A stretch of 19,519 nucleotides of DNA from JBAYVY01 sp041674345 (GCA_041674345.1 JBAYVY010000021.1:1-19519), one strand, 5' to 3'; shown: positions 12,439 to 19,486, numbered from the stretch's first letter. Program-made: numbers and translations. Notes: generated from the letters alone by a model not told the origin.

Positions 12439-14754
12439 ATGTCGGGTAGGAAGCGACTAAGCGGCATGATGAATCGACTGATCGGTCCGATGCAGGGCTG
12501 GGCGGTGCTGTTCGTCGGAGCGACGGTCAGCGTGTGGGGGGCGTACGGGGAGTTGGGTCGATGGACGAGCGAACGGGAAGCGATCGAACACGTCCGCGCC
12601 TATCAGATGCAGGTCAGCATCCATGGCAAAGTGCGGGAACAGGCGACGCTGCTGCAAAGCGCCGTCGGTTTGTTTTCCGCCAGCGATTGGGTTCAGCCGG
12701 AGGAGTGGCGAAACTTCGTCGGAACACTGGCGGCGACCGAGGCGCAGGCGGGGGCGCTGGACATGGGGTACATCGTGCGTGACCCCGACACCCGGGTCTG
12801 GCGATTACACGGAACCCAACCGACGGGAGCCATGAGCGGCCCGTCGCGGGCGCAACTGGAAAATGATCCGGCCCTGCTGGTGGCGATGCGGTTGTCGGAC
12901 AATGCCGGCCACCCCGTGATGTCCGGTCCGCTGTCGGTCAACGATCCGATCACCACTCAGCGGCTCCGCGCGATCTGCATGCCGATCCATTTGTCCCATC
13001 AGCCGTCGTCCGACGCTTCGGCCGACGGCTGGGTGGTCGCCTTCACTTCGCCCAATCGCCTGATCGAACAGGCGGCCAACTCTCTGGGCGACACGACCAT
13101 CACCCGGCAACTGCTGATGTACGACGGACGGAACATCGGGGAATCCGCCTGCGTATTCGGCGATCCGACGCAACCCAGCCGGAAGCTCGCCCTGGCCGAA
13201 CAACATCGCGTGGATCAGCAGGCGATGATCCTGGCGGATCGGCTGTTCACGTTGTGCTGGATTCATTCGCCGTTGTCATTGGACCGGCGGGTGCTGACGT
13301 CCGCGGGGGGCGTGCTGATCGTGGGGCTGGTCATCACGCTGCTGCTGCACGTGCTGGGGCGTTCGCTTTACAAAACGCGATACAAGATGGAACACGCCGC
13401 CCGGCACGACGAATTGACGGGACTGGCCAATCGGCCCCTGTTCAAACAGCGGCTGGACGAGGCGCTGTCGCGGATGCGCAACGAGGCGAACTACCACATC
13501 GCGGTGCTGTTTCTGGACTTCGATCATTTCAAAGTCATCAACGATTCGCTGGGGCACCAGTACGGCGACGAGTTCCTCCGGCAGGTCGCGGCGAGATTGC
13601 ACGCCAACCTGCGCACCGGCGACAATGCGACCCACAGGCGATCGGACCTGCCGGCCCGTCTGGGCGGCGACGAGTTCGTCGTGCTGATGGAGGCGCGCGA
13701 GGCGGAAATCGACGCGGTGACGGTGGCCGACCGGCTGGGCGGGGTGCTGGGCGCGCCGCTGGACCTGATGGGACAGGAAGTGGTTTGCGGCGCAAGCATC
13801 GGCATCGTCATCCCCGACATGGAATACAAGTGCGCGGAGGACGTGTTGCGCGACGCGGACCTGGCGATGTATCACGCCAAGGAACGGGGAAGGGCGCGGT
13901 ATGCGTTGTTCGACGCGGAGATGCGCGAGAAGGCGATTCGCCGGCTGAATCTGGAAAAGGCGATGCGGCACGCGGTGAAGCTGGAGCAGTTTTACCTGAT
14001 GTATCAGCCGATCGTCTGTCTGGAATCAGGCCAGGTCAAGGGATTCGAGGCGCTGGTGCGGTGGGAGCATCCGCAATACGGCGTGGTCCGGCCCGATGAG
14101 TTCATCCCCGTGGCGGAGGAGACGGGGATGATCGTGGAGATCGGGTACTGGGTGCTTCAGTCGGCCTGCCGGCAACTGGCGGCGTGGCGCAACACGCTGC
14201 CCTGCGAGTCGTTGTTCATGAACGTCAACTCCAGCCGCAAGGAACTGACCGCGCCGGGCTTTGTCAGCCGGGTGGAACAGACGCTGGCGTGGTTCGAGTT
14301 GCCGCCGGGCGTGGTGAAACTGGAGATCACCGAATCGGCGATCATAAGCCACTATCAGGAATTGACGCCGATCATGCGGCAATTGCGCGAGCTGGGCATT
14401 CCCCTGTGCATGGACGACTTCGGCACGGGCCACTCGTCGCTCAGTTGCCTGCATACCTTCCCGATCGACGTGCTGAAAATCGACCGGGCGTTCATCCGTT
14501 ACATGGGACAGGGCATCGACTATACGGCCATCGTGCAGGCGGTGGTGACGCTGGCGCAAACGCTGAAGATGACGGTGGTGGCCGAGGGAATCGAGACCGA
14601 GGACCATCTGGCGCAACTTCAGGCGTTGGAGGCGGACCTGGCGCAGGGCTACTATTTCTCCAAGCCGATGACGGCCAAGGATGCCGAGCAATGGGTGAAG
14701 AATCGTGAACAGGCCGCCAGGGCCGCGATCGCCGCCGCCGCGACGACCGAATGA
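12439..14754 (+). CDS. Membrane CHASE-like sensor with GGDEF and EAL domains (c-di-GMP turnover)
   Basis: A 771-residue protein. A first membrane helix (about 20-36) and a second (about 288-304) enclose an extracytoplasmic domain of about 250 residues whose start (LLQSAVGLFSASDWVQPEEW...ALDMGYIVRD) resembles CHASE sensors. The diguanylate cyclase domain has an intact GGDEF at 409-413 and an inhibitory I-site RRSD (400-403) exactly five residues before it. The EAL domain keeps EALVRWEHP (from 537), the Asn in MNVNSSRKEL, the Glu in LEITES, DDFGTGHSSL near 659, the Lys in LKIDRAFI, VVAEGIET and QGYYFSKPM. All catalytic and metal-binding positions that can be checked are present, so both activities are possible. 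The start at 12439 is preferred over 12400 and 12466, but no ribosome binding site is strong. Confidence 0.88.
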   Translation: MSGRKRLSGMMNRLIGPMQGWAVLFVGATVSVWGAYGELGRWTSEREAIEHVRAYQMQVSIHGKVREQATLLQSAVGLFSASDWVQPEEWRNFVGTLAATEAQAGALDMGYIVRDPDTRVWRLHGTQPTGAMSGPSRAQLENDPALLVAMRLSDNAGHPVMSGPLSVNDPITTQRLRAICMPIHLSHQPSSDASADGWVVAFTSPNRLIEQAANSLGDTTITRQLLMYDGRNIGESACVFGDPTQPSRKLALAEQHRVDQQAMILADRLFTLCWIHSPLSLDRRVLTSAGGVLIVGLVITLLLHVLGRSLYKTRYKMEHAARHDELTGLANRPLFKQRLDEALSRMRNEANYHIAVLFLDFDHFKVINDSLGHQYGDEFLRQVAARLHANLRTGDNATHRRSDLPARLGGDEFVVLMEAREAEIDAVTVADRLGGVLGAPLDLMGQEVVCGASIGIVIPDMEYKCAEDVLRDADLAMYHAKERGRARYALFDAEMREKAIRRLNLEKAMRHAVKLEQFYLMYQPIVCLESGQVKGFEALVRWEHPQYGVVRPDEFIPVAEETGMIVEIGYWVLQSACRQLAAWRNTLPCESLFMNVNSSRKELTAPGFVSRVEQTLAWFELPPGVVKLEITESAIISHYQELTPIMRQLRELGIPLCMDDFGTGHSSLSCLHTFPIDVLKIDRAFIRYMGQGIDYTAIVQAVVTLAQTLKMTVVAEGIETEDHLAQLQALEADLAQGYYFSKPMTAKDAEQWVKNREQAARAAIAAAATTE

Positions 14755-14756
14755 TC

Positions 14757-14848
14757 GGGAAATCGGGGAACCGGGGAACCGGGGAACCGGGGAACCGGGG
14801 AACCGGGGAACCGGGGGGGGCGGGGCGGGGGGCGGGGGGGGCGGGGGG
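14757..14848 (+). repeat. GGGGAACC tandem array and G-rich tract
   Basis: Six exact copies of ggggaacc (14765-14812) follow two degenerate units (gatcggga, aatcgggg) and lead into a tract of G-runs broken by single C bases (14813-14848). It begins one base after the GGDEF/EAL stop codon. The G-runs could form G-quadruplexes on the plus strand or in the mRNA tail. Such tracts are also prone to length change and sequencing error. Confidence 0.85.
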
Positions 14849-14938
14849 CCAAGCCATGTCATCACCGGGTAAACGGCGCGGTTTGTGCCGTCTGTGACGC
14901 CGGAGCGGCGGGCGGACAACTGTTTACACGGAATTATT

Positions 14939-14967
14939 TTGACGAAATGCCGGCGGTGGGGTACATA
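14939..14967 (+). promoter_or_regulatory. Sigma-70-type promoter of the PEP-CTERM protease gene
   Basis: TTGACG (14939-14944) and TACATA (14962-14967) are separated by 17 nt in an otherwise GC-rich region. The start codon lies about 70 nt beyond, preceded by GGAG (15031-15034) eight bases before the ATG. No operator repeat is visible in the leader. Confidence 0.5.
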
Positions 14968-15042
14968 TTACAAATCGAAAAGCGGCGCGGGTCGTTTCCG
15001 CCCCCTTGCCGGTGTGTGACGATTTATTGTGGAGACGCAAAG

Positions 15043-16023
15043 ATGATTCGCCAAATTACAGGATTTTTGAAATGGTTGTCGTCCGCCGCGGCGGTCATCG
15101 CGGTTGCCTGTATAACCCTCGGCCTAAACGACGCGGCGCAGGCGTTGATCGTCAATGCCGATCCGACCGGGACCAGTAATCCCGCCCCTTACACCGCCGC
15201 GCCCACGTCCGCCGATCTGACGCATGGCGACCCCGGCTGGAACTATGTCGGCGCTTTCCTCCAAACCAACGGCGGCAACGGCACCGGCGTTTACGTCGGC
15301 AACGGCTGGGTTCTCACCGCCGGCCACGTCTCCACCGGCGGGCAGATCACTTTCGGCTCCACCTCCTTTTCCCTCACCGGAGCCCCCATCCCCCTGACCA
15401 ATCCCGTCGGCGTCAGCGGCACCCCCGACCTGACCCTGCGAAAAATCAGCGGCTACCTCCCCCTCCCCGATCCGGTCATCCGCGCTTCCTCACCCACCTA
15501 CAATAATCCCGTCGTCCTCATCAGCACCGGCGACGACCGCAGCAGCGCCCTGACCGCCTTCCCCAACGGCAACTCCGGCTACTATTGGGATACCTCCGCC
15601 AACGGACGCCAGCAGGCATGGGGAACCAACAATGTCTATCAATCCAGCGTCAATGTCTTCCGTGACACCACCAACGCCACCCAATGCTTTGACGTGCGAT
15701 TCTCAAACATCACCGGCGAAGCGCAAGCCGCCGATCACGACTCCGGCGGAGCCGGCTTCATCTACAACAACAGCTTGAGTCAATGGGAACTGGCCGGACT
15801 CATCCTCAACATCCATAATGGCGACGTCAACGTCGCTCCCCGTCCCGGTGATCCTTACACCCCCACCGGACAGCCCGGCAACACCGCGGCATTCGGCAAC
15901 TACACCTTCCTGGCCGACCTGTCCAAGTACGCCGACCAGATTAACGCCGTCGTCCCCGAACCGGCCTCCCTCGCCCTGCTCTGCCTCGGCTCACTCACCC
16001 TCCTTCGCCGCCGTCGCGCCTGA
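15043..16023 (+). CDS. Secreted trypsin-like serine protease with PEP-CTERM-type sorting tail
   Basis: A 326-residue exported protein. The N-terminal signal sequence is MIRQITGFLKWLSSAAAVIA followed by a hydrophobic stretch, with likely cleavage near AAQA at 31-34. The S1-protease triad is visible: His95 in VGNGWVLTAGHV, a probable Asp129 in GTPDLTLRKI and Ser234 in DHDSGGAGFIY. The C-terminus is VPEPASLALLCLGSLTL then LRRRRA (from about 304), a tripartite signal of the PEP-CTERM class that is processed by exosortase in bacteria with that system. No exosortase gene is in the window. The start at 15043 is set by GGAG and the signal peptide; an upstream in-frame ATG at 14947 lies inside the promoter. 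Substrate unknown; likely cell-envelope or matrix proteins. Confidence 0.82.
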   Translation: MIRQITGFLKWLSSAAAVIAVACITLGLNDAAQALIVNADPTGTSNPAPYTAAPTSADLTHGDPGWNYVGAFLQTNGGNGTGVYVGNGWVLTAGHVSTGGQITFGSTSFSLTGAPIPLTNPVGVSGTPDLTLRKISGYLPLPDPVIRASSPTYNNPVVLISTGDDRSSALTAFPNGNSGYYWDTSANGRQQAWGTNNVYQSSVNVFRDTTNATQCFDVRFSNITGEAQAADHDSGGAGFIYNNSLSQWELAGLILNIHNGDVNVAPRPGDPYTPTGQPGNTAAFGNYTFLADLSKYADQINAVVPEPASLALLCLGSLTLLRRRRA

Positions 16024-16064
16024 ATTTGGGATAAGACGTCGCCGGCAAGGGCGGTGGGTGCATT

Positions 16065-16153
16065 GGGTAGTGAGTAGTGAGTAGCGGTCGGCATATGACG
16101 CGGGAACGGCCCGCTACGCTGGCTCACACGCCCCACCGCACCACTCGCTACCC
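16065..16153. repeat. GTAGTGA repeat with inverted distal arm
   Basis: gggtagtgagtagtgagtag (16065-16084) is a run of TAGTGAG units. ccactcgctaccc (16141-16153) is close to its complement (GGGTAGCGAGTGG), giving a loose fold-back with about 56 nt between. It lies 40 nt after the protease gene and follows the same design as the other intergenic arrays in this window. Together with the ISAs1 remnant it occupies most of the 623-nt interval 16024-16646. Confidence 0.5.
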
Positions 16154-16210
16154 GATTCGGCAAGCCACGGGTTATCCAAACATCAGGTTCAGAGGACAGG
16201 GCGAACGCAT

Positions 16211-16440
16211 CTAAATTTTTGTGCCGGCCAAGACCATCAGCAGGTAGTCGTGATCCCAGCCGCAACGGAGGCGTTTGCTGGCCAGGCCGACCTGGGTGGT
16301 GGTTTCGGTTTTGAGCAGGTTGATCGACAATCGTCGCAGGCGGGAGAAGTTTTCGGCAGCGCGGCATGGTTGGCTTTGACCTGCAAGAGGTAATCGCCGC
16401 CGAGGCCTTATCTGATCGGCGAACCCGCTCTCGGTCACCA
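16211..16440 (-). pseudogene. ISAs1-family transposase remnant (C-terminal part)
   Basis: The last codons before the stop at 16211 read AENFSRLRRLSINLLKTE, then VGLASKRLRCGWDHDYLLMV. This is the typical ISAs1/H-repeat ending, with RRLALNLLK, a KxKRxxxGWDxDYLLxVL motif and a short tail. A different frame just upstream gives GLGGDYLLQVKANHAAL, a segment that normally lies about 100 residues earlier in the family. The two pieces meet at gcgctgcc-type sequence near 16360, so an internal deletion is likely. A further frame change near 16400 may separate FADQIR. No intact element ends are seen. Confidence 0.6.
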
Positions 16441-16520
16441 CCGCGCCCCACCGTCGCGCCAGCCAGATCACCCGGTGGGCCTCCACCAGCGGCGGGATCG
16501 AGAATGACAACGTGCCGATC

Positions 16521-16631
16521 ATGGCGTTGCTGATCGAGCCGCGGCGGGGCAAGACGACGAAACTGATGACGGGTCGGCCGAACGGGGAGTGGGACTGGAT
16601 CGCGGCGGGCGATGCGGACGGGAAACCGTGA
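16521..16631 (+). other. Unrecognised short reading frame, possible gene fragment
   Basis: An ATG-started frame of 36 codons reads MALLIEPRRGKTTKLMTGRP and continues NGEWDWIAAGDADGKP before a stop. The frame also stays open upstream for some distance without a start. The composition looks protein-like, but I do not recognise a family and there is no ribosome binding site. It sits between an ISAs1 remnant and the convergent PLP enzyme gene, so it may be a broken gene end or chance. Confidence 0.15.
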
Positions 16632-16646
16632 AGCCGCGAGCGGCGA

Positions 16647-18140
16647 TTAGGTTGTCGCGTCGAGCGCTTCGTCGAAACGCGCGATCAGGTCTTGCGCATT
16701 TTCCAGGCCCGCGCTGATGCGGATCAGCCAGCGTGATACGCCGCGGCTTTCGGCCCAGTCCAGTTCGTTGTAGTGCGCCAGCAGCGTGTAGGGGCAGACG
16801 AGGGTGAAGTTGGTGCCGAGGTTGGGGCCTTTGCAGCAGCGCAGCGCATCATAGAATCGCGGGGCGGCATCGGGGGCGTTGCGCAGTTCGACGGACAGAA
16901 GCCCGCCGAACCCGCCACGCACCCGGCGCACCTGATCGAACGCGGCGGCGGTGGTCCGCATCGGGTAATGCACGCGACGAACCTTCGGATGGCGGGCCAG
17001 GTGTTCGGCGAGCATCGCGGCATTGGCGTTGATGCGGGTCATGCGTTCGGCGAAATCGCGGCTGTTGTGTTCGAGCACCGCGGCGTCGGCGTCGGCCAGC
17101 AGGTCTTCATGCACGGATTCCAGGGCGGATTTGAGTTGATCGTACATCGCGCCGTGACGGGAGACGATGAGGCATCCGCCGGCCACGTCGCCCGTGCCGG
17201 AGAAGAACTTGGTCAGCGACGTGGCGGAGACATCGGCCAGGTGAAGCACATCGGCGTTGACCCAGGTGGCGAGGGTTTCATCGACGACCAGCGGCCCGCC
17301 GCCCCCGGAAGCGACGCCGCGCGCCAGCGCGGCCAGTCGCACCAGGTCGGGGCTGGTGAGCAGCGGGTTGCTCGGCAGTTCGGTGAACAAACCGGCGATC
17401 GGCGTGCGGGCCAGCGTTGCGGCCAGACGATCCAGGGCGTCGGGTGTGACGGTGGGGAAGAACAGCGGCGGATGATGCGATGGACTGAATTTGTCCAGGA
17501 TTTTGAGCGTATCGACGTAGGGGAAGCCGAACTGCGCGGCGGGGCGGTCGGGCCGGATTGTTCGCAGCGCGCGATGCAGCGTGAAGATCGCCGACATGCC
17601 GGTGGGATAGAGATACACATCGTCGGCCGAGGCGCCGGCGAGGGCGGCGATGCGTTGACGAAGAATGGATTTGGCGTCCGTCCCCTCTCCCTCTGAGGGA
17701 GAGGGCGCCAGCGCGCCCTCGGCGGTGCGGGAGCTGATGCCTTCGCCGGCGTGCTGCCAGTAGCATTTGGCGCGATCAGCCAGGGCGGGGGGAAAACTCG
17801 TCGCATGAAGTTCGCCTAGATTGAGTGTGTGAACCCGCGCCTCATCCCCGATGAACGCGGCGCATCGCCGGGCCGCCGATGCGTTGGGGAACACCAGCAC
17901 GGCGTGATCGCGCGGATTCAAACGATGACGAATTCGCTCGAACAGTTCGCGGCAGAGCGGGTGATAGACGAATCGCGGATAGCCGGACCGCAGCGCGCTG
18001 ACGACGCGCGGCTCGCCGGTTTCATAACCGACCACATCGCGCCACGTCGGCAGACAAACCGACACCGCATGGATCGCCCCCGGAAGCGGTTGGCCCAGAT
18101 GTTCCGGCAAATACAGCGGATTTTGCAGCAGGGATGTCAT
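16647..18140 (-). CDS. PLP-dependent Cys/Met-metabolism enzyme, long form (cystathionine gamma-synthase-like)
   Basis: A 497-residue member of the gamma-family of PLP enzymes, about 100 residues longer than its upstream neighbour. An N-terminal region with HAVSVCLPTWRDVVGYETGE is typical of the long, fungal-STR2-like group. The fold core shows YLYPTGMSAIFTLHRAL (about 177-193), TELPSNPLL (253-261), VVDETLATW (about 285-293) and the PLP-binding Lys311 in SATSLTKFFSGTGDVAGG. RGGFGGLLSVEL and the end LIRISAGLENAQDLIARFDEAL are also standard. Two odd insertions appear: about 137-156 (RTAEGALAPSPSEGEGTDAK), encoded by a palindromic repeat, and ASGGGG at 277-282, encoded by a TTCCGGGGG copy. The gene starts 3 nt after its upstream neighbour stops, so the two are co-transcribed. 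The exact reaction (gamma-synthase or beta-lyase) cannot be decided from sequence. Confidence 0.8.
   Translation of the reverse strand: MTSLLQNPLYLPEHLGQPLPGAIHAVSVCLPTWRDVVGYETGEPRVVSALRSGYPRFVYHPLCRELFERIRHRLNPRDHAVLVFPNASAARRCAAFIGDEARVHTLNLGELHATSFPPALADRAKCYWQHAGEGISSRTAEGALAPSPSEGEGTDAKSILRQRIAALAGASADDVYLYPTGMSAIFTLHRALRTIRPDRPAAQFGFPYVDTLKILDKFSPSHHPPLFFPTVTPDALDRLAATLARTPIAGLFTELPSNPLLTSPDLVRLAALARGVASGGGGPLVVDETLATWVNADVLHLADVSATSLTKFFSGTGDVAGGCLIVSRHGAMYDQLKSALESVHEDLLADADAAVLEHNSRDFAERMTRINANAAMLAEHLARHPKVRRVHYPMRTTAAAFDQVRRVRGGFGGLLSVELRNAPDAAPRFYDALRCCKGPNLGTNFTLVCPYTLLAHYNELDWAESRGVSRWLIRISAGLENAQDLIARFDEALDATT
17683..17720. repeat. Two adjoining palindromes inside a coding sequence
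   Basis: ccctctccct-ctg-agggagaggg (17683-17705) has perfect 10-bp arms, and gagggcgc-cagc-gcgccctc (17701-17720) has 8-bp arms; the two share gaggg. They encode the low-complexity LAPSPSEGEG part of the long PLP enzyme. The first palindrome looks like an intergenic repeat rather than conserved protein sequence. Confidence 0.8.
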
Positions 18141-18143
18141 GGT

Positions 18144-19286
18144 TCACACCGCGGCGAAACCGCGTTCGAGGTCTTCCTTCAAATCATCCACGTGTTCCAG
18201 TCCGACGCTGATGCGCAGCGTTTGCGGCGTGATGCCCGATTCCCGCAGGCCCTTTTCACCCATTGAGGCGTGGCTCATGGTCCAGGGTTGTTCGATGAGC
18301 GACTCGACCCCGCCGAGCGATTCAGCGAGCAGGAAGATTCGCATCGCCTCGAAAAACGCGGGTAATTTTTCCGGGGGTGCATCGACATCGCAACTGAGCA
18401 TTCCGCCGAAGCCGGTTTGCTGGCGCAGCGCGATGTCGTGGCCGGTGTGCGTGGGCAGGCCGGGGTAATAGACCTTGCGGACGCGCGGATGGTGGTTCAG
18501 CCATTGCGCCAGCGCGTTGGCGTTGATTTCGTGTTGTTTCATGCGGAGGGGCAGCGTTTTCAGGCCGCGCAGGACGAGGAAGGCGTCGAACGGCGAACAG
18601 GCGACGCCCAGCGCGTTGCACAGGTATTGGATGCGTTCGACGTGTTGGGGAAGTTTGGCGATGACGGCTCCGCCGACCACGTCGCTGTGGCCATTGATGT
18701 ATTTGGTCGTCGAATGCACGACGATATCGACGCCCAGATCGAGCGGTTTTTGGAAGCAGGGCGAAAGGAACGTGTTGTCGGCGATGGTGACGAGCTGGTG
18801 TTGCCGCGCCGCGGCGACGACCGCCTCGATGTCGATGATGTTCAGCAGCGGATTGCTCGGCGTTTCGATCCAGATCGCCTTGGTATGGGGCAGAACGGCG
18901 TCGGAAATCTTCCGGGGGTTTCGCAAATCGACGAACGAAAAGGTGATGCCCAGGTCGGGGAGGATTTTGTCGAACAGGCGGTAGGTTCCGCCGTAGATAT
19001 CGTTGCCGGCGATGATATGGTCGCCGGATTTGAAGAGCATGGTGACGAGGGTGATGGCGGCCATGCCGGTGGCGGTGGCGACGGCGGCGGAGCCGTTTTC
19101 GAGGGAGGCGAGATTGGCTTCGAGCGCGGCCCGCGTGGGGTTGCCTGAGCGGGTGTAGTCGTAGCCCTTGTGTTTGCCGGGGGCGTCGAAGTAGAAGTTG
19201 CTGGACGGATAGATGGGCGTGGTGACGGAATTGAACGTCTGATCCTGATAGACGCCGGTGTGGATGGCACGGGTTTCAAAGCGCAT
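18144..19286 (-). CDS. metB: Cystathionine gamma-synthase/lyase-type PLP enzyme
   Basis: A 380-residue enzyme of normal family length. Diagnostic stretches are ETRAIHTGVYQDQTFNSVTT at the start, GYDYTRSGNPTRAALE (41-56, including the Tyr/Arg that contact the neighbouring subunit's PLP), ENGSAAVATATGMAAI (63-78), YGGTYRLF, IETPSNPLLNIID, IADNTFLSP and HSTTKYINGHSDVVGG with PLP Lys195. The end SLGGVESLIEQPWTMSHASM and LRISVGLEHVDDL is typical of MetB and MccB/CTH. Members transfer between homoserine esters, cysteine and homocysteine, with cystathionine as intermediate; synthase versus lyase is not certain here. GGGAG lies 8 nt before the ATG but is buried in a leader hairpin. It is the first gene of a two-gene operon. 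Confidence 0.85.
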   Translation of the reverse strand: MRFETRAIHTGVYQDQTFNSVTTPIYPSSNFYFDAPGKHKGYDYTRSGNPTRAALEANLASLENGSAAVATATGMAAITLVTMLFKSGDHIIAGNDIYGGTYRLFDKILPDLGITFSFVDLRNPRKISDAVLPHTKAIWIETPSNPLLNIIDIEAVVAAARQHQLVTIADNTFLSPCFQKPLDLGVDIVVHSTTKYINGHSDVVGGAVIAKLPQHVERIQYLCNALGVACSPFDAFLVLRGLKTLPLRMKQHEINANALAQWLNHHPRVRKVYYPGLPTHTGHDIALRQQTGFGGMLSCDVDAPPEKLPAFFEAMRIFLLAESLGGVESLIEQPWTMSHASMGEKGLRESGITPQTLRISVGLEHVDDLKEDLERGFAAV

Positions 19287-19368
19287 ACCGATGGCTCCCG
19301 ATTCAAGAGGTTCGGTATGGTAGTCCCCGTTCCGATGCGTTGCCAGTTGGCCTGCGGGAGCATGACGG
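19284..19368 (-). promoter_or_regulatory. Structured leader hiding the metB ribosome binding site
   Basis: On the minus strand, ATACCGA (19318-19312) pairs with TCGGTAT (19291-19285). This is a perfect 7-bp stem whose 20-nt loop contains the Shine-Dalgarno GGGAG (19299-19295) and whose base includes the A and U of the start codon. Just upstream, CCG..ATGC (19368-19360, two-base bulge) pairs with GCATCGG (19338-19332), and CUCCC in its loop could pair with GGGGA (19328-19324). The layout suits translational control, perhaps by a ligand, but I cannot match it to a known riboswitch class. Confidence 0.4.
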
Positions 19369-19415
19369 CTGTCGCACCTGTTTCAAGCGGGGCCGCCCAC
19401 CAGATGATTGAACAA

Positions 19416-19445
19416 CCCGAATTCGGGATAAATGAATATCCCGAA
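19416..19445. repeat. Overlapping palindromes in the metB upstream region
   Basis: cccgaattcggg (19416-19427) is a perfect 12-bp palindrome, and ttcgggata-N6-tatcccgaa (19422-19445) is a 9-bp inverted repeat that shares ttcggg with it. The two structures exclude each other. The A-run after it on the plus strand means it is not a terminator for the minus-strand operon; it could be an operator or the end of something read in the other direction. Confidence 0.6.
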
Positions 19446-19486
19446 AAAAGTCACCCAAGCCGACTTGCGATTTTGGGGGTCCGTCA

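Noticed and set aside
12050..12467. Minus-strand frames of 84 and 136 codons upstream of the GGDEF/EAL gene
   Set aside because: They consist largely of translated tandem repeats (SKKAGQ-type and CGLRLAGCG-type runs) and show no family.
13254..14099. Alternative plus-strand frame of 281 codons inside the GGDEF/EAL gene
   Set aside because: Gly/Arg/Ala-rich out-of-frame reading of a gene whose own frame has all catalytic motifs.
16773..17696. Plus-strand frame of 307 codons opposite the long PLP enzyme
   Set aside because: Antisense shadow with skewed composition; the minus-strand frame has the conserved motifs and PLP lysine.
19284..19400. Assignment of the metB leader to a known SAM riboswitch class
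   Set aside because: Individual words such as CUGGCAAC recall SAM-I-like RNAs, but the remaining conserved core and stem order do not fit, so only an unassigned leader is reported.
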